DNA of 8,249 bases, from the NCBI GenBank assembly GCA_009703465.1, contig WLGC01000029.1, positions 1 to 8,249 of the forward strand, given 5' to 3'. The notes under the pieces were generated by a model, which was not told where the DNA came from, made no database searches, and saw nothing but the letters and a program-made list of their open reading frames with translations. The position numbers and the translations under genes are program-made. The stretch comes from Actinomycetota bacterium. Its GTDB lineage: Bacteria > Actinomycetota > Actinomycetes > Actinomycetales > Microbacteriaceae. Positions 1 through 6,562 of this stretch are shown piece after piece. Position 1 is the first letter of the stretch; each line of letters begins with the position of its first letter.

Positions 1-420
1 GAGATTCCAGAAAACGATATTCGAGTAGATGTCTTTCGATCCTCAGGCCCAGGTGGCCAGTCAGTTAACACAACCGACTCTGCGGTTCGAATTACCCACC
101 TTCCAACCGGCACGGTTGTTAGCTGTCAGAACGAGAAAAGTCAGATTCAAAATAAAGCCTCAGCAATGAGAGTTTTGCAATCGCGCCTACTGGAGATCCG
201 TCGCCGAGAAGAAGAAGCCACTAAAAAGGAAATTGCCGGAGATGTGAAAGCCAGCTGGGGGGAGCAGATGCGCTCATATGTCTTAGCTCCATATCAGATG
301 GTCAAAGATTTAAGAACGAATTATGAGGTCAATAACCCCTCTGCTGTATTTGATGGCGATCTTGACGGGTTTATTGCCGCTGGAATTCGCTGGCGTAAGC
401 AGACACAACAAAGCGCCTAA
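1..420 (+). CDS. prfB: Peptide chain release factor 2, C-terminal part (5' truncated by window)
   Basis: RF2 recognises UGA and UAA stop codons and triggers peptide release on the ribosome. The frame is open from base 1, and 139 residues precede the TAA stop; the full protein is usually about 370 residues, so the window holds roughly the last third. The catalytic GGQ motif is at fragment residues 18-20, inside [20 protein letters not shown]. The threonine-rich [11 protein letters not shown] segment after GGQ and the C-terminal YQMVKDLRT...[14 protein letters not shown] block are typical of RF2 rather than RF1. The stop-reading domain and any programmed frameshift site lie upstream of the window and cannot be judged. 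The gene heads the prfB-ftsE-ftsX-smpB run common in actinobacteria, with 38 nt to ftsE. Identification is nearly certain. Confidence 0.97.
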   Translation, partial: EIPENDIRVDVFRSSGPGGQSVNTTDSAVRITHLPTGTVVSCQNEKSQIQNKASAMRVLQSRLLEIRRREEEATKKEIAGDVKASWGEQMRSYVLAPYQMVKDLRTNYEVNNPSAVFDGDLDGFIAAGIRWRKQTQQSA

Positions 421-458
421 GGCAGCAATGGCTATGCGGAACTTAGGCTGGTCTCATC

Positions 459-1136
459 ATGATCAGCATTGCAAATGCCAGCAAGCACTATAAAGGGGCT
501 CCAAAGCCGGCACTCAATAACGTGTCCCTTGAAGTTGAAAAAGGGGACTTTGTTTTTCTAGTCGGCGCATCAGGCTCTGGTAAATCATCACTTATGCGAT
601 TGATGCTTCGTGAAGATGTGCCAACTAAGGGTTCGGTACACGTGCTTGGTGAGAATTTAGTCGGCATTCCAAGTCGCAGAGTGCCATTTTTTCGCAGGCG
701 CCTTGGTGTTGTTTTCCAGGACTTCAGACTTCTTCCAAATAAAACCGTTGCTCAGAATGTAGCTTTTAGCCTTGAGGTGATTGGAAAGTCCCAGGGGTTC
801 ATTCAAGAATCCGTTCCGGATGTGCTGAGACTAGTGGGCCTTGAAGGAAAAGCCGATCGGCTACCAAGTGAACTTTCTGGTGGTGAGCAACAGCGCGTGG
901 CTCTTGCCAGGGCAATCGTAAACAAACCAGCACTTCTTCTTGCTGATGAGCCAACTGGAAATCTTGATCCAGCAACCTCGCTTGACATCATGTCTCTTAT
1001 TGAGCGCATTAATGCCAGCGGGACGACTGTAATTATGGCTACTCATGATCAATCGATCGTCAATCGCTTAAGAAAGCGTGTTGTCGAACTGCGTGATGGT
1101 GAAATTGTTCGTGACGAAATCGGCGGGTCCTACTAA
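459..1136 (+). CDS. ftsE: Cell division ATP-binding protein FtsE
   Basis: Cytoplasmic ATPase of the FtsEX complex, which couples ATP hydrolysis to activation of peptidoglycan hydrolases at the division site. The 225 residues carry a complete ABC nucleotide-binding domain: Walker A GASGSGKS (36-43), Q-loop Q87 in VVFQDFRLLP, signature LSGGEQQR (139-146), Walker B LLLADEP with D163/E164, and H-loop H196 in ATHD. The VVFQDFRLLPNKTVAQNV stretch is characteristic of FtsE. Length matches the family (about 220-230). The ATG at 459 gives the expected N-terminus just before the first strand. Its only nearby purine run is AGG about 11 nt upstream, so initiation may depend on coupling to prfB. The stop codon directly abuts the ftsX start. 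Confidence 0.97.
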   Translation: MISIANASKHYKGAPKPALNNVSLEVEKGDFVFLVGASGSGKSSLMRLMLREDVPTKGSVHVLGENLVGIPSRRVPFFRRRLGVVFQDFRLLPNKTVAQNVAFSLEVIGKSQGFIQESVPDVLRLVGLEGKADRLPSELSGGEQQRVALARAIVNKPALLLADEPTGNLDPATSLDIMSLIERINASGTTVIMATHDQSIVNRLRKRVVELRDGEIVRDEIGGSY

Positions 1137-2045
1137 ATGAAGCTGGTATTTAGTGAGGTCGCCCAAGGGTTACGCCGCAATCTCTCCATGGTTATTTCCG
1201 TCATCTTGGTCACGTTTCTGTCCCTTACTTTTGTAGGCACCGCCTCCCTGCTGCAGATGCAAATCGGACAAATGAAAAACTACTGGTATGACCGCGCCCA
1301 AGTTGCCGTGTACATGTGTAGCGATGTTTCAGCAGCTGATTCTTGTCCACAGGGGAAGGCCTCGCCAGATCTACTTGAGCGGGTCAAGGAAAAACTTGAG
1401 TCGCCAACTTTGAGTGTGTATATCGATGAATACTATTTTGAGGATCAGCAACAGGCTTATAAAACTTTTCAGGATCAATTTGAGGGCAACGCAGTCGCTC
1501 AGTATGTAACAGCAGATCAACTGAATGAGACATTTTGGGTGAAGCTGGTTGATTCAACAAAAAGTCAGATAATCACCGAGAGTTTCACCGGGGTCGCAGG
1601 CGTTGAAGAAGTTAGAGACCAACGCAGTTACCTTGATCAGATTTTCAGCATCCTAAATGCTGCCTCGATTGCAGCAATTGGAATTGCTGTGCTGATGCTC
1701 TTTTCAGCTGCACTACTTATTTCAACCACCATTAGGCTTTCGGCATTTAGCCGTCGCCGCGAACTTGGCATAATGCGTCTGGTTGGTGCCAGTAACTTCT
1801 ATATCCAGTTACCTTTCATCTTGGAAGGCGTTTTTGCTTCCACGGTGGGCTCAATTTTCGCCGGGCTTGCGGTATTAGGAATAGTCCAATTCTTTGTCCA
1901 GGGTTATCTAGCGCAGAGCCTTCCGTTCACCAGTTTCGTGGGTCTAACCGAAGGCCTCATCGTGTTCCCAATACTTATCGGTGTTGGGATCGTTTTGGCA
2001 GCTTTCGCTTCTGGTCTAGCGATTCGTCGATACCTGCGAATATAG
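1137..2045 (+). CDS. ftsX: Cell division permease-like protein FtsX
   Basis: Membrane partner of FtsE; in actinobacteria FtsX contacts a periplasmic NlpC/P60 hydrolase through its large external loop. The 302 residues show the family layout: a short cytoplasmic start, TM1 at about 18-40, an extracytoplasmic domain at about 41-165, then three TM segments at about 172-195, 225-255 and 272-295. The basic [14 protein letters not shown] segment after TM2 is the FtsX/MacB-like coupling region that docks onto the ATPase. Two cysteines, C61 and C70, lie at the start of the external domain and could form a disulfide (inference). The ATG immediately follows the TAA of ftsE, implying translational coupling. 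The hydrolase partner is not in the window. Confidence 0.96.
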   Translation: MKLVFSEVAQGLRRNLSMVISVILVTFLSLTFVGTASLLQMQIGQMKNYWYDRAQVAVYMCSDVSAADSCPQGKASPDLLERVKEKLESPTLSVYIDEYYFEDQQQAYKTFQDQFEGNAVAQYVTADQLNETFWVKLVDSTKSQIITESFTGVAGVEEVRDQRSYLDQIFSILNAASIAAIGIAVLMLFSAALLISTTIRLSAFSRRRELGIMRLVGASNFYIQLPFILEGVFASTVGSIFAGLAVLGIVQFFVQGYLAQSLPFTSFVGLTEGLIVFPILIGVGIVLAAFASGLAIRRYLRI

Positions 2046-2049
2046 GCTC

Positions 2050-2523
2050 ATGCCTAAAGAACGTGGACAGAAGGTTGTCGCTAGCAACCGCAAGGCTCGC
2101 CACGACTACCTAATTTTGGACACCTATGAAGCCGGCATGGCCCTTTCAGGTCCAGAGGTGAAATCACTTCGTGCCGGTCGCGCATCTTTAATTGACGGAT
2201 TTGCCTCTATAGAGCGCGGTGAGGCCTGGCTTGAAAACGTTCACATTCCGGAGTACACCCAGGCCACCTGGAATAACTCACCATCTAGACGCAAGCGTAA
2301 ATTGCTCTTACACCGTGAGGAAATTCTCAAACTTCACTCGAAACTAAAGGAATCAGGTCTCACCCTGGTTCCGCTCTCGATTTACTTCAAAGATGGCAAA
2401 GCCAAGGTTGAAATTGCTTTAGCAAGGGGTAAAAAAGAGTACGACAAGCGTCAAACCCTCAAAGAGCAGACCGACAAGCGTGAGGCGGATCGAGCAATGT
2501 CAACCAAGGGCAAAGACTGGTAG
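2050..2523 (+). CDS. smpB: SsrA-binding protein SmpB
   Basis: SmpB binds the tRNA-like domain of tmRNA and brings it to ribosomes stalled on broken mRNA. The 157 residues match the usual length. Landmarks are NRKARHDY (13-20), [14 protein letters not shown] (34-47), [13 protein letters not shown] and the [12 protein letters not shown] block, followed by the highly charged C-terminal tail (about 130-157) that in other SmpB proteins enters the empty mRNA channel. The start ATG lies 4 nt after the ftsX stop, so smpB is probably co-transcribed and translationally coupled. Its RNA partner ssrA begins 113 nt downstream on the same strand, the common actinobacterial arrangement. Confidence 0.97.
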   Translation: MPKERGQKVVASNRKARHDYLILDTYEAGMALSGPEVKSLRAGRASLIDGFASIERGEAWLENVHIPEYTQATWNNSPSRRKRKLLLHREEILKLHSKLKESGLTLVPLSIYFKDGKAKVEIALARGKKEYDKRQTLKEQTDKREADRAMSTKGKDW

Positions 2524-2525
2524 TT

Positions 2526-2539
2526 AGCCCAGAAGGGCT
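2526..2539 (+). other. Small hairpin just after the smpB stop
   Basis: A perfect 5-bp inverted repeat, AGCCC (2526-2530) and GGGCT (2535-2539), encloses the tetraloop AGAA and starts 3 nt after the smpB stop. There is no T-tract after it (the next bases are TATAAATG), so it is not a convincing intrinsic terminator. It could protect the 3' end of the smpB message or attenuate readthrough into ssrA. Confidence 0.4.
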
Positions 2540-2574
2540 TATAAATGTCAGGTGTTTGTCATAGCATTGAAGCA

Positions 2575-2613
2575 AGCCCAAAAACGAAACCTGTAAAAAG
2601 GTTAATTTGGGCT
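2575..2613 (+). other. Two-tier inverted repeat in the smpB-ssrA spacer
   Basis: AGCCCAAA (2575-2582) is perfectly complementary to TTTGGGCT (2606-2613). Nested inside, AACCT (2588-2592) pairs with AGGTT (2599-2603) around a GTAAAA loop. The structure ends 23 nt before the mature tmRNA 5' end. It could be part of a precursor tmRNA leader or a processing or protective element. No T-tract follows, so a terminator is unlikely. I found no convincing -10/-35 pair for ssrA in this spacer. Confidence 0.45.
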
Positions 2614-2636
2614 CAGCAACATTGAAAACTAAATAT

Positions 2637-3005
2637 GGGGATGATCGGTTTCGACAGTGCATGTGTAACTGAATGAAGCGGGTCGAGAATGTAGCGTCAA
2701 CTCGTAAATGTCCGCTGCAAACTATAAGTGCTAAATCATCACGCACTGACTTCGCCCTAGCTGCTTAATAGCATCTAGCCTGAAGTCCGTTAGACCAGAT
2801 CTGATTTCGTTCTGGAGCCTAGCGTCATTTAGAAATCTTGCTTTGTAGTTGTGCCTTAGGGCTGCAAGGGACTCAAACTTAGGCTGGGCCCGTCGGTTAT
2901 GTTGCTTCAAGCTAGCACCGGGGCCGAGAAAACCTTATTGAAGATACACCCGTAGAAGAGTCAGAAACTCTGTGTTGGACGGGGGTTCAATTCCCCCCAT
3001 CTCCA
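2637..3005 (+). ncRNA. ssrA: Transfer-messenger RNA (tmRNA, 10Sa RNA)
   Basis: tmRNA acts as tRNA-Ala and short mRNA at once, rescuing stalled ribosomes and tagging the nascent protein for proteolysis. The 5' end GGGGATGATCGGTTTCGACA is diagnostic. The acceptor stem pairs GGGGATG (2637-2643) with CATCTCC (2998-3004), including the G3-U wobble that marks it for alanyl-tRNA synthetase. The T-arm is GGGGG-TTCAATT-CCCCC (2981-2997). The tag frame resumes at GCT 2730 and reads AKSSRTDFALAA, followed by TAA and an adjacent in-frame TAG (2766-2771). The DNA after discriminator A3005 reads CTT, so the 3' CCA is not encoded and must be added by nucleotidyltransferase. The 5' boundary assumes normal RNase P cleavage. 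Confidence 0.97.
2730..2768 (+). other. tmRNA tag reading frame (proteolysis tag AKSSRTDFALAA)
   Basis: Twelve codons from GCT to GCT, then TAA. The C-terminal ALAA is the conserved signal recognised by ClpXP-type proteases, and RTDFALAA resembles other actinobacterial tags. The resume codon is inferred: it is the Ala codon that is in frame with ALAA. The nearby GCT and GCA at 2714 and 2717 are out of that frame and run into TAA. Confidence 0.85.
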
Positions 3006-3020
3006 CTTATCCCTATTTAG

Positions 3021-3056
3021 AAAAAAACCCGCCAGCGATGGCGGGTTTTTTTATTT
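3021..3056. terminator. Bidirectional rho-independent terminator
   Basis: CCCGCCA (3028-3034) pairs perfectly with TGGCGGG (3039-3045) around a GCGA loop. It is flanked by seven A (3021-3027) and seven T (3046-3052), then ATTT. Read on the plus strand it ends ssrA; read on the minus strand it has a U-tract of equal quality and ends the TerC-family gene, whose stop is at 3065. One element thus serves both convergent genes. Confidence 0.92.
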
Positions 3057-3064
3057 CCTAAGTA

Positions 3065-4093
3065 TTACTTTGTCTTCGACTTGACTGACTTCTTTGCCTT
3101 GCCAGACTTTTTATCGCTTGTTGCGATAAGGCTGACAACAGTAGTTACAACCAGGGTGGTCAAGATGAAACCAAGGGAGAGCTCGGTGGAGATTTCTGGA
3201 ACTGCCTTTATCGCCTCACCACCATTTAGGAATGGAAGTTCATTCTTGTGAAGCGCGTGAATTACAAGCTTGACACCAATCCAGGCAAGAATAATTGCCA
3301 GACCTACGCCAAGGTATTTTAGGCGTTCCATCAGTCCACTTAGCAGGAAGTAGAGCTGACGCAAACCCATCAGGGCAAAAGCGTTTGCCATGAAAACGAT
3401 GTATGGCTCTTTGGTGAGTCCGTAGACAGCTGGAATTGAATCCAGAGCGAAGAGTAAATCGGTGAGACCGATGGCAATCATTACAAGCAATAACGGAGTT
3501 ATGTAGCGCTTGCCATTTTGGACGATGGTCAGTTTTGAGCCGTGATACTCATCGACCGTAGGGAAGTGTCGCTTGATGAATGCGGTGACTTTACCTCCCG
3601 GAACTTTATCGTCGTGATTGTCTTTTAGGGTGTCCCAGATTAGTAGTACTGCTGTGTAGAGCAGGAAGAAACCAAAAATGTAGAAGACCCAGCTAAATCG
3701 TTCAATTGCGGCCGCCCCTAAGGCAATAAAGATTCCGCGAAGAATTAGCGCCAAGACGATACCGATTAGTAGCGCCTGGCTTTGAATACGACGAGGCACA
3801 GCAAACTTTGTGAAGATCACCAAGAAGACAAAGAGATTATCAACGGATAGAGATTTTTCGGTGATGAATCCAGCTAGATATTCTCCGCCGAACCTTGCTC
3901 CCCAGACCTCGGTAATAAGGAATGTGAAAAGAAGTGCAAGACCGATGTAAATCACGCTTTGGATGGCGGATTCCTTGAAGGTCGGCTCATGAGGTTTACG
4001 AATTTGGTATATAAGGTCACCCACAATAACCAGCGTGATTATGGCGATAGATAGTTGCCAAACCCAAGGGGCAACAAACATTACTTCTTCCAA
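3065..4093 (-). CDS. TerC/Alx-family integral membrane protein, probable metal (Mn2+) exporter
   Basis: Members of the TerC/Alx family export metal ions, notably manganese, or help load metal into exported proteins. The 342 residues include about nine hydrophobic segments. The two family signatures are EKSLSVDNLFVF (79-90, acidic D85) and GLTDLLFALDSIPAV (209-223, acidic D212 and D218), intramembrane acidic residues that form the putative ion path. RKPHEPTFKESA (32-43) and the cytoplasmic loop at 157-197 also fit. The C-terminus is a lysine-rich tail (327-342). The start is uncertain: TTG at 4093 has AAGGA 5 nt upstream, while in-frame ATG at 4081 has GGAAG 5 nt upstream and would remove four residues. 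The gene is convergent with ssrA and divergent from the TRIC-family gene. Substrate is inferred from family only. Confidence 0.9.
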   Translation of the reverse strand: MEEVMFVAPWVWQLSIAIITLVIVGDLIYQIRKPHEPTFKESAIQSVIYIGLALLFTFLITEVWGARFGGEYLAGFITEKSLSVDNLFVFLVIFTKFAVPRRIQSQALLIGIVLALILRGIFIALGAAAIERFSWVFYIFGFFLLYTAVLLIWDTLKDNHDDKVPGGKVTAFIKRHFPTVDEYHGSKLTIVQNGKRYITPLLLVMIAIGLTDLLFALDSIPAVYGLTKEPYIVFMANAFALMGLRQLYFLLSGLMERLKYLGVGLAIILAWIGVKLVIHALHKNELPFLNGGEAIKAVPEISTELSLGFILTTLVVTTVVSLIATSDKKSGKAKKSVKSKTK

Positions 4094-4257
4094 GGCGATC
4101 CTTTTCTTTTATCGTCGACGGCTCTAGCCACACAATTTCTCAAGTCTATGCGCTTGCAGAATTGTTTATTGCTTAGGCGACAACTGTAAAAATTTCAGAA
4201 ATCTTTTCCAGTAACTCAGATATCAACCAAGATTTTGAACCATCGCTTGAGATACTT
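4094..4257. other. Divergent intergenic region between TerC-like and TRIC-like genes
   Basis: The 164 nt must contain start signals for both genes. On the plus strand TTGTTT (4162-4167) and TGTAAA (4185-4190) are 17 nt apart, a weak candidate promoter for the TRIC-like gene. On the minus strand I see no good hexamer pair for the TerC-like gene, and nothing resembling the yybP-ykoY manganese riboswitch that precedes alx in some bacteria. Confidence 0.4.
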
Positions 4258-4914
4258 GTGCCTATGAGTGAAGAACTATCAATTGCCAACTGGTTTGTGA
4301 CTTACAGCGGCACAGCCTTTGAGGTTATTGGTACCCTCGCCTTTGCCATATCTGGATTACTAGAGGCTGCAAGAAAAAAACTCGATATCGTCGGCATGGC
4401 TATGGTCACATTTCTAGCTGCCTTTGGCGGCGGAACGCTAAGGGACGTTCTATTGGATCGCAGACCTTTCTTTTGGGTAGAAAATGAAATCTGGATTTGG
4501 GCGGTTTTAGTGCTCAGCGCATTAGCTTTGCTTTTTGTGCGGACCAGTCACCTTGAGCCAACTCGAAGAGCAACAGCCTGGCCAGATGCAATTGGTTTGG
4601 GCATCTTTACAGCCGGAGGAACTCAGATTGCTCTCCAAGCAGGCATGCCAGCAATTGTTGCTGTGATTATGGGTGTCATCACCGCCGTTTTTGGAGGTGT
4701 TCTTAGAGATGTTGTGGTGAACGAGATTCCTCGGGCATTTGTGGATCACCAGCCTTATTCAGCAATAGCCTTCGCCGGCGGATGGGTGGTTGTTTTACTT
4801 TCAGCGATTGGCGCCAGCGCCTTTGTCTCAGTTGTAGTTGGCGCAGTGGTAATTACTGGACTTAGATTCCTTGCGATCATCTTTAGTTGGCGTTTACCAA
4901 CCTGGAAGCTGTAA
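4258..4914 (+). CDS. TRIC (UPF0126/YicG) family membrane protein, probable cation channel
   Basis: Prokaryotic TRIC-family proteins are homotrimeric cation channels related to animal sarcoplasmic-reticulum TRIC channels; K+ and Na+ conductance is reported for some members. The 218 residues contain about seven hydrophobic segments in two repeated halves. The family glycine motifs appear once per half: FGGGTLRDVLL (56-66) and FGGVLRDVVV (145-154). The first half opens with GTLAFAISGLLEAARKKLDI (25-44), another family hallmark. GTG at 4258 has GAGA 5 nt upstream. An in-frame ATG at 4264 would shorten the protein by two residues and is also possible. The gene is divergent from the TerC-like gene and converges with the exported toroid protein, with only 13 nt between stops. 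Channel function is inferred by family. Confidence 0.88.
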   Translation: MPMSEELSIANWFVTYSGTAFEVIGTLAFAISGLLEAARKKLDIVGMAMVTFLAAFGGGTLRDVLLDRRPFFWVENEIWIWAVLVLSALALLFVRTSHLEPTRRATAWPDAIGLGIFTAGGTQIALQAGMPAIVAVIMGVITAVFGGVLRDVVVNEIPRAFVDHQPYSAIAFAGGWVVVLLSAIGASAFVSVVVGAVVITGLRFLAIIFSWRLPTWKL

Positions 4915-4916
4915 CC

Positions 4917-4943
4917 AGATTTAGCTTCTAGGGGAGCAAATCT
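4917..4943. terminator. Weak hairpin spanning two convergent stop codons
   Basis: AGATTT (4917-4922) pairs with AAATCT (4938-4943), and GCT (4924-4926) with AGC (4935-4937), with one bulged A and the loop TCTAGGGG. It lies over the 13-nt gap between the TRIC-like gene and the convergent gene ending at 4928, whose stop codon falls in the loop. No T-tract follows on either strand, so this is a possible rather than proven bidirectional terminator. Confidence 0.35.
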
Positions 4944-5923
4944 AAATAGCTTTTTGCAATCAGCGGCACGTAAGACTGAGCCGTTGCGAACTTGTCACCT
5001 TCACCATTAGACGCAGAAGTTACGAAACCTCCCTTTGGCGACAATTGTGCTTTTAGCCAATTGGTGTATCTCGCCAGCGTTGTCTTTCGAGCGCCGAAAG
5101 CTTTCAGACCCATGACCGCATAAGCGGTTGCAGTAACGGAAGGCTCACCCAAGAAACCCCAATGGTTTTCCTCGAGATCGGTGGCCAAGAGAAATGACAC
5201 TGATTTTTTCTCTGCTGCCGATCGGGCTGCATCTTCTTGATCGTTGCCAAAAGTTTGGCGATAGTTAATTGCTTGCAGCGCCAAGCCGGTTGCAGTTGGG
5301 GTTGACACAAGCGGATCGGTCTCGCCAAAACCACCGTCAGTGTTTTGAAGCGTCAACATAAATTGCACAACTCTGTTGGCCAGGGTGAATTCTTGATAGC
5401 TGTTTAGCCCCATGGCAACCCAGGCGTAATCGACTGAGCCTGCTGTTGCGCCAGATATTTCACCAGTACGAGAGTTTATGGATGCAGCCAAGCGTCGAAA
5501 GGCTTCAAATCTGATTGCGTTATTTGGCACATCAAGCACCTCACTGGTGAACAAAAATTTTCCAGCCATGCCTGGTTTTAGTGATTTCGCTTCATCTTGA
5601 TTGAATAGGTAGCCACGTGAAAGTGTGCCAAAGGGTTGCGTGCGAGTTGAAAGCATGTGTCGAACTGCTGGAAGTTGCCTTACGAGTTCTCTACCGCCAG
5701 CTTTTAGTTGCATCATGGCCTCAAGCGTGAGGCTAAAATCTGGAGTGCCAGCAACAAGTCCATCGAGAACTTTTCCTTCAACCATGGACTTGGCTAAGAA
5801 TGAAACAGTGCTTGGATGTGCAACCGCAGCCTGAGCAGGCTGAGACCCAACTAAGGTAAAAACCATTGATAGCGCAATTGCGCTGGCATAAAACCTCAAC
5901 CCAAAGCTTGGCTTGGTTGACAT
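4928..5923 (-). CDS. Exported protein with prenyltransferase/squalene-cyclase-like (alpha-toroid) repeats
   Basis: The chosen start at 5923 gives 331 residues opening with a Sec signal peptide: K4 and R10, a hydrophobic core at about 11-26, and likely cleavage after AQA (32). There is no lipobox cysteine. AGAGG lies 8 nt before this ATG. A longer open frame (to 6097) would overlap the upstream gene and bury the signal, so I reject it. The mature part has repeats of the alpha/alpha-toroid type: QNTDGGFGETDPLVSTPTAT (193-212), WGFLGEPSVTATAYAVMGL (255-273) and GGFVTSASNGEGDKFATAQS (298-317), plus weaker units near 63-77 and 163-176. The protein has no cysteine and no DxDD, so neither zinc-dependent prenyltransferase nor class II cyclase chemistry is expected. 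A ligand-binding or surface role, as in intrinsic-factor-like toroids, is speculation. It lies 58 nt downstream of the DCC gene, probably in one operon. Confidence 0.8.
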   Translation of the reverse strand: MSTKPSFGLRFYASAIALSMVFTLVGSQPAQAAVAHPSTVSFLAKSMVEGKVLDGLVAGTPDFSLTLEAMMQLKAGGRELVRQLPAVRHMLSTRTQPFGTLSRGYLFNQDEAKSLKPGMAGKFLFTSEVLDVPNNAIRFEAFRRLAASINSRTGEISGATAGSVDYAWVAMGLNSYQEFTLANRVVQFMLTLQNTDGGFGETDPLVSTPTATGLALQAINYRQTFGNDQEDAARSAAEKKSVSFLLATDLEENHWGFLGEPSVTATAYAVMGLKAFGARKTTLARYTNWLKAQLSPKGGFVTSASNGEGDKFATAQSYVPLIAKSYLDLLP

Positions 5924-5981
5924 TTCAGTCGCCTCTCTAGCGGGTGCATTAGATAGCCTCAGGATATCAGCGAAAACTGAA

Positions 5982-6353
5982 TTACGGGCGATCTTCAATA
6001 GAGCATTCCTTGGTTCCGCCCGGAAGACGATGACGGTTCTTGGCCACCCAGGAATAGACAAGTGCAGAAATGGGTGAAAAAAATTTAATAAATCCACCGA
6101 TGAATTTCCAGCTCAGGTTTTTTTGGTGACTGAACATCCAGGCAACTGCGAGGTGTCCACCGAGCTTTTCTGAACCATCAATCAACCAAACCTGAGCCTG
6201 CACCTGATTCAAATTCAGACCAAGAGTCTCAAGATCCAGTTTTTGGTAAGCCGCGTATCGGGGTAGATCCGGTAAACATTTAATTGCCAGCCGCAGGCTG
6301 TTTTTACAGAACGCGCAGTCACCGTCGTAAACAAGAAGGGCATCGCGGTTCAT
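5982..6353 (-). CDS. DCC-family (DUF393) thiol-disulfide oxidoreductase-like protein
   Basis: This small protein of 123 residues belongs to the family named after its DxxCxxC motif, seen here as YDGDCAFCK (9-17) with C13 and C16; DCC proteins are predicted, not well proven, thiol-disulfide oxidoreductases. The C-terminal half carries the family block YSWVAKNRHRLPGG and a terminal conserved cysteine (C117). Length is normal (110-140). There is no signal peptide, so it is probably cytoplasmic, with an aromatic hydrophobic patch near 84-102 that may touch the membrane. The ATG at 6353 has no Shine-Dalgarno sequence; a possible -10 element close upstream suggests a leaderless message. The downstream exported protein lacks cysteine, so it is not an obvious redox client. 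The physiological substrate is unknown. Confidence 0.88.
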   Translation of the reverse strand: MNRDALLVYDGDCAFCKNSLRLAIKCLPDLPRYAAYQKLDLETLGLNLNQVQAQVWLIDGSEKLGGHLAVAWMFSHQKNLSWKFIGGFIKFFSPISALVYSWVAKNRHRLPGGTKECSIEDRP

Positions 6354-6356
6354 AAC

Positions 6357-6386
6357 TTGAGCATAAGGTTATTTTTCGGCTATAAA
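6357..6386 (+). promoter_or_regulatory. Candidate promoter for typA
   Basis: TTGAGC (6357-6362) and TATAAA (6381-6386) are separated by 18 nt, matching 4 of 6 and 5 of 6 bases of the housekeeping sigma consensus. Transcription would begin near 6393, leaving an untranslated leader of about 175 nt. The -35 element overlaps the presumed -10 region of the divergent DCC gene. Confidence 0.4.
6360..6365 (-). promoter_or_regulatory. Possible -10 element for a leaderless DCC message
   Basis: Read on the minus strand this is TATGCT, followed by CAAGTT and then the ATG. The 6-nt gap would place the transcript start at or next to the A of the start codon, consistent with the missing Shine-Dalgarno sequence. 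Leaderless messages are common in actinobacteria. No clear -35 is visible. Confidence 0.3.
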
Positions 6387-6557
6387 TGCGCCTTTATTGC
6401 CCCGAGATGGGTCGCGGCAATAGCCAAATAGGAAGGCACCACCTGCCTATTTGCTCTGTAAATAGGTAGACTTAGAAGCGCAGGGGCTCAAAGATGCATA
6501 TCTGCACCCCCTAAGTATTCATAAAGTGCCATTGAAAGTTTTTGGCGCGCTCACAAT

Positions 6558-6562
6558 GAGGA
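6558..6562 (+). promoter_or_regulatory. Ribosome binding site of typA
   Basis: GAGGA at 6558-6562 ends 7 nt before the ATG at 6570 and selects it over the ATGs at 6556 and 6562, which are out of frame. Confidence 0.75.

Noticed and set aside
2556..2599. Promoter for ssrA using TTGTCA (2556) or TTGAAG (2567)
   Set aside because: No acceptable -10 hexamer lies 16-18 nt downstream; the best, TGTAAA at 2592, is 19 nt from TTGAAG with only 4 of 6 matches in each hexamer.
2459..2746. Minus-strand open frame across the smpB end and ssrA
   Set aside because: It overlaps the smpB C-terminus and the tmRNA 5' half; the translation resembles no family and is an antisense shadow.
4094..4257. Possible yybP-ykoY manganese riboswitch upstream of the TerC-like gene
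   Set aside because: I looked on the minus strand for the conserved core of that riboswitch and did not find it; the space is also short and A/T-rich without strong stems.
5625..5834. Plus-strand 69-codon frame within the exported protein gene
   Set aside because: Antisense shadow of a supported coding region, with no ribosome binding site or family resemblance.
5924..6097. 58-residue N-terminal extension of the exported toroid protein
   Set aside because: It overlaps the DCC gene in another frame, has no recognisable domain, and would hide a good signal peptide that has its own AGAGG ribosome binding site.
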